This document shows positions 1 to 8,891 of a stretch of 50,236 nt of DNA, one piece after another. Position numbers and translations under genes: made by a program. This DNA is from Heyndrickxia ginsengihumi (GTDB lineage: Bacteria > Bacillota > Bacilli > Bacillales > Bacillaceae_C), in contig NZ_JAAIWK010000026.1 in NCBI RefSeq assembly GCF_011008565.1, positions 1 through 50,236 of the forward strand. The letters are read 5' to 3'. Below the pieces are notes generated by a model that saw only the letters and a program-made list of their open reading frames with translations, had not been told where the DNA came from and made no database searches. Position 1 is the stretch's first letter. Each line of letters begins with the position of its first letter.

Positions 1-389
1 GTCTGAACTAGAACAACAAACTGCCTTTTTTCTGCCTTTGCTAAATCAATTTATATAAAAACGTAAGATTTTCAGTGGCCTCCGTGCAGCGCCGAGGAGG
101 CTCATTATTCGCCCGCGGAAAGCGAGCATCCTGGAGCGGAAATCAACTAACTACCCCTTTTAATAAACAAACAAGGTTTACGAAAACAGCGTTTAGTTTA
201 TATAAAAATGAATCCACTTATTTTTTACTACTTGGCTATTTAAGTAATTTGCATAAGTACAGGGAACAATCCTGTTATAGGAATTAATAAGTCTTTATAA
301 AGTTATGCCCATTCAGTAAAATGAGTTATGTACTGCCATTTTTTACATATCATTGGAAATAGCAAAGAAATAGAAGGGATGAATGATAT
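1..389. other. Intergenic region upstream of sppA
   Basis: No convincing gene is seen here. The open frame at 75-287 runs straight through a GC-rich intergenic repeat and has no ribosome-binding site, so I do not call it. The segment holds that repeat (about 75-147) and AT-rich DNA that must contain the sppA promoter, which I could not place with confidence. Confidence 0.6.
75..147 (+). repeat. Degraded copy of a GC-rich intergenic repeat (right half)
   Basis: The segment is much richer in G+C than its surroundings. It carries GCGCCGAGGAGGCTCAT, then CGCCCGCGGAAAGCGAGCAT and ends CTGGAGCGGAAATCAAC. The same end, in decayed form, recurs at 10441-10464 and, inverted, at 30700-30735. As I recall, this type of sequence is common between genes in Bacillaceae; it has no ORF of its own. 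Confidence 0.75.
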
Positions 390-1400
390 ATGAGCAAAAA
401 AAGGTGGGGAGCACTTGCAATAGCCGTAGGATTATTTATTGTTTCAATAATCGTTAATATTGCAAGTATTGCAGTCAAAAAAGATTTTTCTAAAATGTTC
501 GATGAAAGTTTTTCTACCTCTGATAATGATTTATCTGAAAAGACGATTCATGATGGGAATGAGAACAAGAAAATTGTTATTTTAAATGTAGAAGGTACGA
601 TCCAAGATACAGGAGAGTCCAATAGTCTTTTGAGTACGGGCGAATATAATCAGCATACGTTTCTACAAGAATTAAATCAGGCAGAGCATGATTCAAGTAT
701 AAAAGGAATCATTTTACGGATTAATTCACCTGGAGGTGGCGTAGTTGAATCAGCAGAAATTCATAAAAAATTAATGGATATAAAAAAGAAAACGAAAAAA
801 CCGATTTATGTATCTATGGGCTCAATGGCTGCATCAGGAGCTTATTATATTTCCACGGCTGCCGATCAAATTTATGCAAGTCCCGACACTCTAACGGGTT
901 CTTTAGGCGTCATTATGGAAAGTGTAAATTACGGAAAGTTGGCGAAAAAGCTTGGTATTGAATTCCCGACAATCAAAAGCGGTGAATATAAAGATATTAT
1001 GAGTCCAAGCAGAGAAATGACAGATAGTGAAAAAGAGATTCTGCAAAAAATGGTGGATGATTCATATGAAGGATTTGTGAGTGTAATTGCAAGCGGACGT
1101 CATATGTCTAAGAAAGAAGTGCGTAAGATTGCGGATGGCCGTGTATATGATGGGAAACAAGCTAAACAATTAAATTTAATTGATCATTTCGGTTATTTAG
1201 ACGATACGATTACGCATATGAAGAAGGACCATCATCTTGATGGTGCAGAAGTAGTTGAATACGAAACAAGCGGCGGATTGGAATCGTTATTATCCGCTTC
1301 TACGCAAAAAATATTTGGCAAAGAAGCAGAGGCTACAGGGCTAATGCAATTACTTACACAATCTAATACACCCCGGTTAATGTATATGTACTCAAGGTAA
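390..1400 (+). CDS. sppA: Signal peptide peptidase SppA
   Basis: This is a membrane-anchored serine protease of family S49 that degrades cleaved signal peptides and other membrane-embedded fragments. The 336-residue protein has an N-terminal transmembrane anchor (about residues 7-29) and a ClpP-like fold. The catalytic Ser/Lys dyad is visible: Ser149 in the MAASGAYY motif and Lys201 in GEYKDIMSP. The glycine-rich NSPGGG turn at about 112-117 is the usual oxyanion region. Length matches the short, single-domain Bacillus SppA rather than the double-length E. coli enzyme. The start has an AGAAGGGAT-type binding site upstream. The next gene, yteJ, begins 15 bases after the stop and is probably cotranscribed, as in B. 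subtilis, where SppA and YteJ are linked to lantibiotic and membrane-stress resistance. Confidence 0.96.
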   Translation: MSKKRWGALAIAVGLFIVSIIVNIASIAVKKDFSKMFDESFSTSDNDLSEKTIHDGNENKKIVILNVEGTIQDTGESNSLLSTGEYNQHTFLQELNQAEHDSSIKGIILRINSPGGGVVESAEIHKKLMDIKKKTKKPIYVSMGSMAASGAYYISTAADQIYASPDTLTGSLGVIMESVNYGKLAKKLGIEFPTIKSGEYKDIMSPSREMTDSEKEILQKMVDDSYEGFVSVIASGRHMSKKEVRKIADGRVYDGKQAKQLNLIDHFGYLDDTITHMKKDHHLDGAEVVEYETSGGLESLLSASTQKIFGKEAEATGLMQLLTQSNTPRLMYMYSR

Positions 1401-1415
1401 GAGGAGGTGATCGTC

Positions 1416-1934
1416 ATGGATCAACAGTTTAAACAAGAGGTTGATAATGAAATAGAGGAAATTGAGACACAAAAGAAAAATGATTCCTATCGGTTAGCTG
1501 GATTTTGGATAAGATGTTGGGCATATTTGTTAGATCTCGTTGTGATTGGTAGCATTGATCGTCTCATTGTGCATCCGATTTTTCGCATAGCTGATGTACC
1601 TTTACATGATGGTAGCATGTTTTCTCCTATTTCTATTGTTTCTGCACTTGTTTTTTACGGATATTTTGTTCTCATGACAAAATGGTGGGGACAGACAATT
1701 GGAAAAATGGTTTTTGGAATCAAAGTAGTATCTGAAAAGCAACTCGAGTGTATTAGTTGGAGTTCAGTGATCTTTCGTGAAATCATTGGTAGATATATAT
1801 CCGTTACAATTTTTATTCTATATATTATTGTGGCGTTCACATCAAAAAAACAAGGATTACATGATATGTTTGCAGATACTGTAGTAATACACGAACGCGC
1901 TTTAAAAACAATTCAAACAGTAAAACCTGCTTAA
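1416..1934 (+). CDS. yteJ: RDD family membrane protein YteJ
   Basis: A 172-residue integral membrane protein of the RDD family. The domain begins with AGFWIRCWAYLLDLVV, in which the conserved Arg and Asp are visible, and ends with the typical KKQGLHDMFADTVV segment. I expect three to four membrane segments. An open frame exists from a GTG at 1407, but that codon lies inside the very strong binding site GAGGAGGTGATC. The ATG at 1416 is the sensible start. In B. subtilis YteJ works with or modulates SppA, which fits the tight spacing to the upstream gene. The biochemical activity is unknown. A rho-independent terminator follows at about 2010-2057. Confidence 0.9.
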   Translation: MDQQFKQEVDNEIEEIETQKKNDSYRLAGFWIRCWAYLLDLVVIGSIDRLIVHPIFRIADVPLHDGSMFSPISIVSALVFYGYFVLMTKWWGQTIGKMVFGIKVVSEKQLECISWSSVIFREIIGRYISVTIFILYIIVAFTSKKQGLHDMFADTVVIHERALKTIQTVKPA

Positions 1935-2009
1935 ATAACGAGCTTACTTTGAGACTCGAAACAATGTATGATGAAAACTTAAAGAAATTTACGGGAAATA
2001 ATTGTGCAA

Positions 2010-2057
2010 GGCTGTTGACAGACTTATTGCTTTTTAGTTTGTCGGCAGTCTTTTTTA
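2010..2057 (+). terminator. Terminator after sppA-yteJ
   Basis: GGCTGTTGACAGAC pairs, with a few G-T wobbles, with GTTTGTCGGCAGTC, followed by TTTTTT. The stem sequence resembles those of the terminators at 12510-12553 and 30653-30698. Confidence 0.8.
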
Positions 2058-2141
2058 ATTTAGATGGGCGGTTCTTACGGAACGCGAACTCCTTAAAGCA
2101 AAAAACAATCTCGTCTTTACAATATTAAATTAGCGGGTGTA

Positions 2142-2171
2142 GTTTATTTTTTTTAGACGTTGGCGATAATG
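2142..2171 (+). promoter_or_regulatory. Candidate sigma-F (or sigma-G) promoter of ytfI-ytfJ
   Basis: GTTTA at 2142-2146 and GGCGATAATG at 2162-2171 are separated by 15 bases. The forespore consensus is GYWTA, 15 bases, then GGNRANAHTW. The -35 matches fully and the -10 in nine of ten positions. It lies just upstream of ytfI-ytfJ, and ytfJ belongs to the sigma-F regulon in B. subtilis. Confidence 0.75.
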
Positions 2172-2187
2172 ATAAGCTGAAAGGCTG

Positions 2188-2880
2188 ATGATTAATATGA
2201 TATGGGCGATTTCAATTGTTTTTATCTTATTGTTTCTAATAATTTTACTTTGTATTTCATCGTTAGTCATAACGCTCGATTTTGCGCATCAACAAGACAA
2301 TGATCATTTCACAATCCAAGTTCGTTTATGGCGCTTTATTCGGCATACGATTGCAATTCCGATGGTAAAAGTAGAAGAAGATGCGCCAAATATAGTATTT
2401 AAGAAAGAAGGAAAAGGAAAAGGGGCAGAGACAGAGGCAGAGACAACAAAGAAAATTACTCCGGAAAAAATAGAAACGAATATACACCGTTTTAAAATTT
2501 TATTAGAAAAAGTCTTCGGGTTAAAGATTATAATAGGCGATTTTATAAAATCAATTCAAATTAAAAAATTGGAATGGCATACAACAATAGGCTTATATGA
2601 TGCCGCCACGACGGGGATTGTAACTGGAGGAATATGGGCAGCAAAAGGTGGCATACTAAAATTAATTTTAGAAAATCTTATTGTACATACGACACCGAAT
2701 ATTTCTGTCACTCCTTCGTTTCAGCGCCCAATTTCTGAAATACATTTCGTATGTATGTTTCAATTTCAAATAGGAAAAGCTATATTGACTGGTTTAAAAA
2801 TCATCAAATACTGGCGAGGTAGTAAGAATCCAAAAAAGATTCAAACTCTGTTTAAACATGAGGAGAACCAAACAGGCTGA
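2188..2880 (+). CDS. ytfI: DUF2953 family membrane-anchored protein YtfI
   Basis: A 230-residue protein of unknown function, recognised as YtfI by its position directly before ytfJ and by its layout: one hydrophobic N-terminal segment (about residues 3-28), a basic and Glu/Lys-rich stretch (about 70-95), then a mixed domain containing the TAAT/TGIVTGGIWAAKGG region. Start choice is uncertain. The ATG at 2188 lies only 3 bases after AAAGG, and the ATG at 2197 would leave 12. It follows a sigma-F-like promoter and ends 37 bases before ytfJ, so a role in the forespore is likely, but no activity can be assigned. Confidence 0.8.
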   Translation: MINMIWAISIVFILLFLIILLCISSLVITLDFAHQQDNDHFTIQVRLWRFIRHTIAIPMVKVEEDAPNIVFKKEGKGKGAETEAETTKKITPEKIETNIHRFKILLEKVFGLKIIIGDFIKSIQIKKLEWHTTIGLYDAATTGIVTGGIWAAKGGILKLILENLIVHTTPNISVTPSFQRPISEIHFVCMFQFQIGKAILTGLKIIKYWRGSKNPKKIQTLFKHEENQTG

Positions 2881-2917
2881 TGATTTTTAAGGAAAAATAT
2901 GGACAGGAGGCATTTAA

Positions 2918-3370
2918 ATGGGTTCACATCCAATTGAAGGTTTGATGACTGCAGCAATGGAAAATTTAAAAGAAATGGTCGATGTTAATACGATCATAGG
3001 TGATCCTGTTGAAACACCTGACGGCAGTGTAATTCTCACTGTATCTAAAGTTGGTTTTGGATTCGCGGCCGGCGGTAGCCAATTTAACACGAAGGCGAAA
3101 CAAGATACTAATCAAAACGGTCAAGCGCAAGTTGATCTCCCGTTTGGCGGTGGAAGCGGCGGCGGTGTTTCAATTACACCAATTGCTTTTCTCATTGTTC
3201 AATCTACGGGAGTTAAAATGCTTCATCTCGATGAAAGCACACATTTATTTGACAAAATAATAGATATTGCACCTAGTGTAGTTGAAAAAATTCAAGGAAT
3301 GCTTAAACAGAAATCCAATAATTCTAATAATATGAATACAGCATCTGCACCGCAAGCAGGAAATCAATAA
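2918..3370 (+). CDS. gerW: Spore germination protein GerW (YtfJ)
   Basis: A 150-residue member of the GerW/YtfJ family. It opens with the family signature around HPIEGLMTAAMENLKEMVD and contains the glycine-rich FGFAAGGSQF and FGGGSGGGVSI turns. The Asn/Gln-rich tail (about residues 127-150) is variable in the family. In B. subtilis YtfJ is made in the forespore, is found in the inner spore, and is needed for function of the cortex-lytic enzyme SleB during germination. A strong GGAGG binding site precedes the ATG. It is probably cotranscribed with ytfI from the sigma-F-like promoter at 2142-2171 and is followed by a clean terminator. Confidence 0.93.
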   Translation: MGSHPIEGLMTAAMENLKEMVDVNTIIGDPVETPDGSVILTVSKVGFGFAAGGSQFNTKAKQDTNQNGQAQVDLPFGGGSGGGVSITPIAFLIVQSTGVKMLHLDESTHLFDKIIDIAPSVVEKIQGMLKQKSNNSNNMNTASAPQAGNQ

Positions 3371-3385
3371 AAGAGTTTCATTTTC

Positions 3386-3414
3386 AAAAACTCGCCGTAT
3401 TGGCGAGTTTTTAA
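3386..3414 (+). terminator. Terminator after ytfI-gerW
   Basis: AAAAACTCGCC, a GTAT loop, then TGGCGAGTTTTT: a perfect stem merging into a T run. Confidence 0.85.
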
Positions 3415-3444
3415 TTGGAAATTTTATTCATAGTTCAGTATGAT
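3415..3444 (+). promoter_or_regulatory. Candidate sigma-A promoter of tpx
   Basis: TTGGAA at 3415-3420 and TATGAT at 3439-3444 with an 18-base spacer, about 80 bases before tpx. Confidence 0.5.
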
Positions 3445-3524
3445 AGTATGTGAAAGACTTTTGTTTACATATGTCCTTTTTGTAAACTGATATTTCTTGA
3501 AAACAATTTTAAGGAGGTTTTTTT

Positions 3525-4028
3525 ATGGCTTCAGTTACTTTCAAAGGAAATCCAGTTACACTGTTAGGTAGTGAAGTAAAAGCAGGAGATAAAGCTCCAA
3601 ATTTTACAGTTTTAGATAATGATCTTAATGAAGTAACATTAAATGATACTAAAGGATCTGTTCGAATTATTAGTGTTGTTCCTTCTATTGATACAGGTGT
3701 TTGCGATGCTCAAACTCGTCGCTTTAACGAAGAAGCAGCTAAATTAGGCAAAGATGTAAAGGTGTTGACTATTTCTGTTGACTTACCGTTTGCACAAAAA
3801 CGTTGGTGTGCAGCTTCTGGTCTTGAGCATGTACAAGTACTATCTGATCATCGTGATCTTTCATTTGGTCAAGCGTACGGTGTAGTAATGAAAGAATTAC
3901 GCTTACTTGCACGTTCAGTATTTGTAATCGATTCAAATGATCAAGTTACATATGTTGAATATGTAAGTGAAGGCACAAATCATCCAGATTATGAAAAAGC
4001 TCTTGAAGCAGCGAAACAAGCAAACTAA
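3525..4028 (+). CDS. tpx: Thiol peroxidase Tpx
   Basis: An atypical 2-Cys peroxiredoxin that reduces hydrogen peroxide and organic hydroperoxides using thioredoxin. The 167-residue length is normal. The peroxidatic cysteine is Cys60 in [14 protein letters not shown], preceded by the conserved P-S/T pair of the active site. The resolving cysteine is Cys95 in KRWCAASG. A strong AAGGAGG site sits before the ATG. The gene appears to be monocistronic, with its own candidate promoter and a terminator. Codon use is very A/T-rich with repeated favoured codons, which suggests high expression. Confidence 0.97.
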   Translation: MASVTFKGNPVTLLGSEVKAGDKAPNFTVLDNDLNEVTLNDTKGSVRIISVVPSIDTGVCDAQTRRFNEEAAKLGKDVKVLTISVDLPFAQKRWCAASGLEHVQVLSDHRDLSFGQAYGVVMKELRLLARSVFVIDSNDQVTYVEYVSEGTNHPDYEKALEAAKQAN

Positions 4029-4037
4029 TATTTAACA

Positions 4038-4064
4038 ATTCCCCGATTTAGGTCGGGGATTTTA
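4038..4064 (+). terminator. Terminator after tpx
   Basis: TCCCCGA and TCGGGGA form a short GC-rich stem around TTTAGG, followed by TTTTA. Confidence 0.8.
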
Positions 4065-4117
4065 TATGAAGATACAGTTTTGTTTAATATAAAGTAAAGC
4101 AGTAGGAGGCAAAATGT

Positions 4118-5116
4118 ATGAGTGAATCTCCAGTAGAAAAGATTTTTGAAGTGCTGAATGAATCTTCTCAGATCTTGCAGCATAGCCTTTCATGTACATA
4201 TTTAGAAGCACTTGCTGAAACAGGAGAAAATCTTTTTGAAGGAAAGATTTTACAGGAAGGTCTAAAAGACAATACGATAAAGAAATTGGAAGATCTGTAC
4301 CATCATTTTAATATTGGTGAATTTTCCAAGGAACAAGTTCGCAAAGCCTATCAATTGGCTATGTTAAAAGGAATGAAGGACTATGTTCAAGCCAATCATC
4401 AAATGACACCTGATACGATTGGCTTATTTATGAGCTATCTCATATCAAAATTTATGGATCGTGTTCAAGCATATTCAATGTTAGATCCTGCAGTTGGGAC
4501 AGGTAATTTACTTACGACCATTTTAAATCAGCAAGAAAATAAAAACATTACAGCATACGGTGTTGAAATCGATGAAATCTTAATTAAACTTGCTTACGTT
4601 GGGGCTAATTTACAACAACAGCAAATTGAATTTTTTAACCAAGATTCTCTTGCACATCTTTTCATTGATCCAGTTGATGTCGTTGTTTGTGATTTACCGG
4701 TTGGCTATTATCCTAATGATATTGGTGCCAAAGAATACATACTTAAAGCCGATCAAGGCCATTCGTATGCACACCACCTATTTATTGAACAAAGTCTAAA
4801 ACATACAAAACCAGGCGGATATTTGTTTTTCTTAATCCCTAATCAATTATTTGAATCAAAGGAAGCGCCAAAGCTTCATCAATTTTTAAAGGAACATGCT
4901 TATATCCAAGCGATACTACAACTTCCTTTGTCAATTTTTAAAAATGAACAGTCTGCCAAAAGTATTTTTGTCCTTCAAAAAACAGCAGAAAATATTAGTG
5001 CTCCTAACCAAGTACTCCTTGCAAATCTACCATCATTATCAAATCAACAGGCAGTGCAGGATATGATTAAAAAAATTGATGCATGGTGTGCAGAAAATAT
5101 TCCGACAAATTCTTGA
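4118..5116 (+). CDS. ytxK: YtxK, class I methyltransferase-like protein of the N6-DNA methylase group
   Basis: A 332-residue protein with an all-helical N-terminal part (about 1-115) followed by an S-adenosylmethionine-binding Rossmann domain. The motif I loop is DPAVGTGN (residues 123-130). The acidic end of the second strand is GVEID (148-152). The catalytic-loop position that reads NPPY or DPPY in adenine-N6 enzymes is DLPVGYY here (from Asp192). The fold is therefore that of a type I restriction-type methylase, but the target-modifying motif is altered, and the substrate is unknown. No specificity or restriction subunit is nearby. Position before ackA matches B. subtilis ytxK. A GGAGG site and a following terminator support a real gene. 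Confidence 0.88.
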   Translation: MSESPVEKIFEVLNESSQILQHSLSCTYLEALAETGENLFEGKILQEGLKDNTIKKLEDLYHHFNIGEFSKEQVRKAYQLAMLKGMKDYVQANHQMTPDTIGLFMSYLISKFMDRVQAYSMLDPAVGTGNLLTTILNQQENKNITAYGVEIDEILIKLAYVGANLQQQQIEFFNQDSLAHLFIDPVDVVVCDLPVGYYPNDIGAKEYILKADQGHSYAHHLFIEQSLKHTKPGGYLFFLIPNQLFESKEAPKLHQFLKEHAYIQAILQLPLSIFKNEQSAKSIFVLQKTAENISAPNQVLLANLPSLSNQQAVQDMIKKIDAWCAENIPTNS

Positions 5117-5146
5117 CATTGGTGATAACCAATGTCTTTTTTTATA
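5114..5146 (+). terminator. Terminator after ytxK
   Basis: GACATTGG, TGATA loop, then ACCAATGTC and a seven-T run. Confidence 0.85.
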
Positions 5147-5172
5147 AAATAAAGTATGATATAATCAATATA

Positions 5173-5188
5173 TGAAAGCGCTTGCGCG
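5173..5188 (+). promoter_or_regulatory. Candidate cre (CcpA) site upstream of ackA
   Basis: TGAAAGCGCTTGCGCG fits the core of the CcpA box TGNAARCGNWWNCA except at the last position. B. subtilis ackA is activated by CcpA through a site with the same TGAAAGCGCT core. A TATAAT at 5160-5165 lies just upstream but lacks a good -35. A weaker TTGATT-17-GATACA pair lies downstream at 5230-5258, so whether the site activates or represses cannot be told from position. Confidence 0.55.
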
Positions 5189-5323
5189 GAATAAATTTTT
5201 TTATCGGATAAATAAAATGAAAATTATTTTGATTTTACGAAAAATTCTTTAGATACAGGCAGCATGATAGTCAACATGATAAGTCAGTAAGTTTCATCAT
5301 TGAAATATGAAAGGATGAAGTAT

Positions 5324-6568
5324 ATGACAAAGATTATGGCTATAAATGCAGGAAGCTCATCTTTAAAATTTCAATTATTTAATATGCCAAAAGAAGAAAT
5401 CATTACAAAAGGGGTTATTGAAAGAATTGGATTTAAAGATGCGTTCTTTAAAATTATGGTAAAAGGAAGAGAGGTGCAAGAAGTCAAACCAATTCTCAGT
5501 CATGAAGAAGCGGTGAAACTGCTTTTAAAAAAATTAACACAATTGAACATTATCCATTCCTTAAATGAAATTGATGGAGTAGGTCATCGAGTCGTTCATG
5601 GTGGAGAAATGTTTGAGGATTCGGCCATTGTGGATGAAAACGTCTTACAAAGAATCGAAGAATTAGCAGAATTGGCACCTCTTCATAATCGTGCCAATGC
5701 AATTGGAATACGGGCATTTCAATCTGTTTTGCCTAATGTTACACAAGTTGCTGTTTTCGATACAGCTTTTCATCAATCGATGCCACCTAGCTCTTATTTA
5801 TATAGTTTGCCTTATGAATATTACGAAAAATATCGTATTCGTAAATACGGATTTCACGGAACATCTCATAAATATGTAAGTAGAAGAGCTGCGCAGCTAT
5901 TAAGAAGACCAATAAAAGATTTGCGGCTTATTAGTTGTCACTTGGGGAATGGTGCGAGTATTACTGCTATTCAAGGGGGGAAATCGGTAGATACTTCAAT
6001 GGGATTTACACCTTTAGCAGGGGTAACAATGGGGACGCGTTCAGGGGATATAGATCCAGCGCTAATTCCTTTTATTATGGAAAAGACAGGAAAGACTGCT
6101 GAGGAAGTGATCGATATCCTTAACAAAGAGTCTGGTCTTCTTGGATTATCAGGTGTTTCAAGCGATCTCCGCGATATTCAAGAATCTGTAGAGCAACAAC
6201 ATAATCATCGTGCTGAATTGGCACTAGAAGTATTTGCAAGCAAAATTCATGAATATATAGGTTCATATGCTGCAAAAATGGCTGGAGTTGATGCGATCAT
6301 TTTTACAGCGGGCATTGGTACAAACAGTGATTTTATTCGTGCAAAAATATTGACTGGGTTGGAATTTATGGGAGTTTATTGGGATCCAAATTTAAATAGA
6401 ATAAATGGAAAAGAAGCGTTTATTAACTACCCGCATTCACCTGTAAAAGTACTCATCATTCCTACAAATGAAGAGGTTATGATTGCACGTGATGTTGTTC
6501 GACTTGAAAAAGATTTTCTTAATGAGAGCTATGAGGCTAATGAAGTAATCGAAAGCTCTTCATATTAA
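5324..6568 (+). CDS. ackA: Acetate kinase
   Basis: Converts acetyl phosphate and ADP to acetate and ATP, the last step of overflow metabolism. The 414-residue protein starts [19 protein letters not shown], with the ASKHA-fold N-terminal phosphate loop NAGSSS. It also has HRVVHGG, the catalytic region [18 protein letters not shown], and the C-terminal FTAGIGTNS and NEE motifs, all typical of acetate kinases. A longer frame from a TTG at 5300 exists, but the binding site AAAGGA and homology both point to the ATG at 5324. The gene stands alone between ytxK and a membrane protein gene. A cre-like site upstream suggests CcpA control. No clear terminator follows. Confidence 0.97.
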   Translation: MTKIMAINAGSSSLKFQLFNMPKEEIITKGVIERIGFKDAFFKIMVKGREVQEVKPILSHEEAVKLLLKKLTQLNIIHSLNEIDGVGHRVVHGGEMFEDSAIVDENVLQRIEELAELAPLHNRANAIGIRAFQSVLPNVTQVAVFDTAFHQSMPPSSYLYSLPYEYYEKYRIRKYGFHGTSHKYVSRRAAQLLRRPIKDLRLISCHLGNGASITAIQGGKSVDTSMGFTPLAGVTMGTRSGDIDPALIPFIMEKTGKTAEEVIDILNKESGLLGLSGVSSDLRDIQESVEQQHNHRAELALEVFASKIHEYIGSYAAKMAGVDAIIFTAGIGTNSDFIRAKILTGLEFMGVYWDPNLNRINGKEAFINYPHSPVKVLIIPTNEEVMIARDVVRLEKDFLNESYEANEVIESSSY

Positions 6569-6654
6569 AATATGTATTAATCCCTTCCTTTGTTTTGTAT
6601 AGTAGCTGATTTAACGGGAAAGAATAAAGTAATTAGTTATTACAAAGGTTGGGA

Positions 6655-7221
6655 ATGCAAATGAGCCTATATTTACTCAATTCATATCATACGATTGAAA
6701 TGAAACAACAAGAGCTTCATCAATTATCATTGCATTTTTGGCTGGATCATAATCTATGGACTTGGAAATGGTGGCTTTTACTCGTATTAACTGTATTGCC
6801 TTTAATTATTTGGTGGAAAGTTTTAGAGAAAACAAAAGGGTTTGAAATTGCCTTTTATGGATCTATGTTAAGTCTTTCGGCATTAATACTAGATGTCATT
6901 GGGTCGGAGTGGGATTGGTGGGCTTATCCAGTTAAATTGCTGCCAGGAATACCGCCGTTTATAACTGCAGATTCGATATTAGTGCCGGTTGTTTTTATGA
7001 TCGTTTATCAACATTATTCCTTAACCTGGAAGACATTTTTTATTTCCTCATTTATAACGGCAATGATTGTTGCATTTTTATGTGAACCTATAATGATCTG
7101 GGTTGGATATTATCAGCTTGTTAAGTGGAAACTCGTCTATTCTTTTTTATACTATTTGTTAGCAACATGTATTGCAAGATATTTGATCGTTAAAATAAAA
7201 CGTCTTTCTTCTAAAGAATAG
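6655..7221 (+). CDS. CBO0543-type multipass membrane protein
   Basis: A 188-residue membrane protein with about five hydrophobic segments: near residues 40-57, 63-80, 100-118, 124-142 and 155-172 counted from the ATG at 6655. The segment DVIGSEWDWWAYP, with its run of Trp before a Tyr-Pro pair, is what I recognise from the CBO0543 family, a group of uncharacterised membrane proteins often present in many copies in Bacilli. Start choice lies between ATG 6655 and ATG 6661, both served by AAAGG or GGGA. The function is unknown. It sits in the less conserved part of the window between ackA and ald. Confidence 0.7.
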   Translation: MQMSLYLLNSYHTIEMKQQELHQLSLHFWLDHNLWTWKWWLLLVLTVLPLIIWWKVLEKTKGFEIAFYGSMLSLSALILDVIGSEWDWWAYPVKLLPGIPPFITADSILVPVVFMIVYQHYSLTWKTFFISSFITAMIVAFLCEPIMIWVGYYQLVKWKLVYSFLYYLLATCIARYLIVKIKRLSSKE

Positions 7222-7474
7222 TCGACTTACTATTCTTCACGTCATTGGTTACTTACAGGTGAAAATGATCATGATTGCCTGAACAATTTCTTAATATGGT
7301 ATGATTAATTTAAAGAGTCGATATGATAGATTTTTTTGATTCAACGTTCATAACTGTTGTAAATCGGATTTTTCTTTTTAGTAAAAGTAGCATCTAGAGA
7401 AAGAAAAGGTAATGCTGCAATATTTGTTAGGTTAGAAATTACTATATTGCTTAAAAAGGGGAGAATCAGTACAT

Positions 7475-8377
7475 ATGGACCGTATTCAATTGGCACCGGA
7501 TTTAAGCTTTTCACGCTTTATTCACGGTTTTTGGAGAGCCGCAGAATGGAAAATGAGTGATCAAGAACGGCTAACTTTTATTGAAGAATGTAGAGAGCAA
7601 GGGATTTCAACATTTGATCATGCAGATATCTACGGTAGTTATACATGTGAAAGCCTTTTTGGCGAGGCATTACGTTTACAGCCAACCATTCGCGATCAAA
7701 TTGAAATTGTAACGAAGTGTGGAATTGTCCTTCCTTCATCAAATCGGCCTAATCATACATCACATTATTACAATACGAGCTACGAACATATTATTCAATC
7801 ATGTGAAACTTCTTTAAAAAATCTTCATACAGATTATATAGACGTACTTTTAATTCACCGCCCAGATCCATTTATGAATCCTGAAGAAGTGGCAGAGGCA
7901 TTTACTAAATTAAAAAGAGAAGGAAAAGTTCGTTATTTTGGTGTATCAAATTTTAAATTTCATCAGTTTCAACTACTTCAATCTTATTTAGATTTTGATT
8001 TAGTTACAAACCAAATTGAAATTTCGGCATATGAATTAGAAAATATTCATGACGGCACTTTGAATTTTTGCCAAGAAAAAAGAATTCCGCCGATGGCTTG
8101 GTCACCGCTTGCTGGGGGAAAAATCTTTAAAGGTTCTGACGAAAAAGTGTGCAGACTACGTACGGCATTAGAAGAAGTGCAGGGAGAAATTAATGCGCAT
8201 TCTATTGATGAAGTTTTATATGCATGGTTGTTGTCACATTCAGCTAAAATTATGCCGATTATCGGATCTGGAAAAATAGATCGAATTAAAACGGCAGTAC
8301 AATCATTATCATATAAATTGACGCCAGAACAATGGTATAACATTTATACGAGCTCTACTGGATATGATGTACCATAA
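7475..8377 (+). CDS. Aldo/keto reductase, YdhF-like
   Basis: A 300-residue NAD(P)H-dependent oxidoreductase with a TIM-barrel fold. The AKR catalytic tetrad is visible: Asp48 and Tyr53 in FDHADIYG, Lys81 in VTKCG and His128 in LLIHRPDP. The coenzyme-binding GSGK segment near residues 263-266 and the GVSNF turn are also present. It most resembles the E. coli YdhF subgroup, whose physiological substrate is not known. A GGGGAGA site precedes the ATG. It is transcribed towards the universal stress protein gene, with a shared bidirectional terminator between them. There is no operon partner to hint at the substrate. Confidence 0.9.
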   Translation: MDRIQLAPDLSFSRFIHGFWRAAEWKMSDQERLTFIEECREQGISTFDHADIYGSYTCESLFGEALRLQPTIRDQIEIVTKCGIVLPSSNRPNHTSHYYNTSYEHIIQSCETSLKNLHTDYIDVLLIHRPDPFMNPEEVAEAFTKLKREGKVRYFGVSNFKFHQFQLLQSYLDFDLVTNQIEISAYELENIHDGTLNFCQEKRIPPMAWSPLAGGKIFKGSDEKVCRLRTALEEVQGEINAHSIDEVLYAWLLSHSAKIMPIIGSGKIDRIKTAVQSLSYKLTPEQWYNIYTSSTGYDVP

Positions 8378-8384
8378 TATTTAT

Positions 8385-8440
8385 AAAAACAACAATGGCC
8401 TTTTCGAATATTAATCGAAAAGGCCGTTGTTATTTTTATG
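8385..8440. terminator. Bidirectional terminator between the aldo/keto reductase and usp genes
   Basis: An almost perfect long stem: AACAACAATGGCCTTTTCG pairs with CGAAAAGGCCGTTGTT, with A and T runs on the two sides. It serves both converging genes and its right arm touches the usp stop codon. Confidence 0.85.
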
Positions 8441-8891
8441 CGTCTTCAAACTCCTTTGAAGTTCGAACAACAAGCACGTCACAAGATGATGAACGTACAA
8501 TATGTTCAGATACACTGCCGATAAAAAGTCGTTCGACTGCATTTAGTCCTGTCGCTCCACAAACGATTAAATCAGCTTTTACTTTTGGAGCAATATCTGC
8601 TGTAATAGCCGTTTTTGGTGAGCCGAGATGAATAAATGTTTCAGCCTTGATCCCTTTTTCTTCTGCCTTTTTCTGATAGGTCTGAAGCAATTTCTCACCA
8701 AACTTTTCATTTTCATTATAAAGAGTAGAATCAATCGGTGTAAGTGTTGAGAGTGCTCTATTATCAATGATATGTACAATTGATAATTGTGCATCGTTTC
8801 GCCTTGCAATTTCAATCGATTTCGTAAACGCCCATTCCGCTTCTTTTGAACCATCGACTGCCACTAGAATATGACGGTAGGTTAAACTCAT
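8436..8891 (-). CDS. Universal stress protein, UspA family
   Basis: A 151-residue single-domain UspA protein of the ATP-binding type. The strand-1 motif ILVAVDGSKEA and the C-terminal nucleotide loop GATG-(9 residues)-GSVSEHIV match the G-2X-G-9X-G(S/T) pattern that separates ATP-binding Usp from non-binding ones. The role is presumably stress tolerance; no partner is encoded next to it. The start has AGGAG 9 bases upstream on the minus strand. It is convergent with the aldo/keto reductase and divergent from ald. Confidence 0.93.
   Translation of the reverse strand: MSLTYRHILVAVDGSKEAEWAFTKSIEIARRNDAQLSIVHIIDNRALSTLTPIDSTLYNENEKFGEKLLQTYQKKAEEKGIKAETFIHLGSPKTAITADIAPKVKADLIVCGATGLNAVERLFIGSVSEHIVRSSSCDVLVVRTSKEFEDA

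Noticed and set aside
75-287. 70-codon open frame before sppA
   Set aside because: It runs through the GC-rich repeat, has no ribosome-binding site and its composition changes with the repeat boundary.
4118-5116. Restriction-modification system suggested by the N6-methylase-like YtxK
   Set aside because: No restriction or specificity gene is nearby, the catalytic loop is altered, and the gene is part of the conserved Bacillus backbone.
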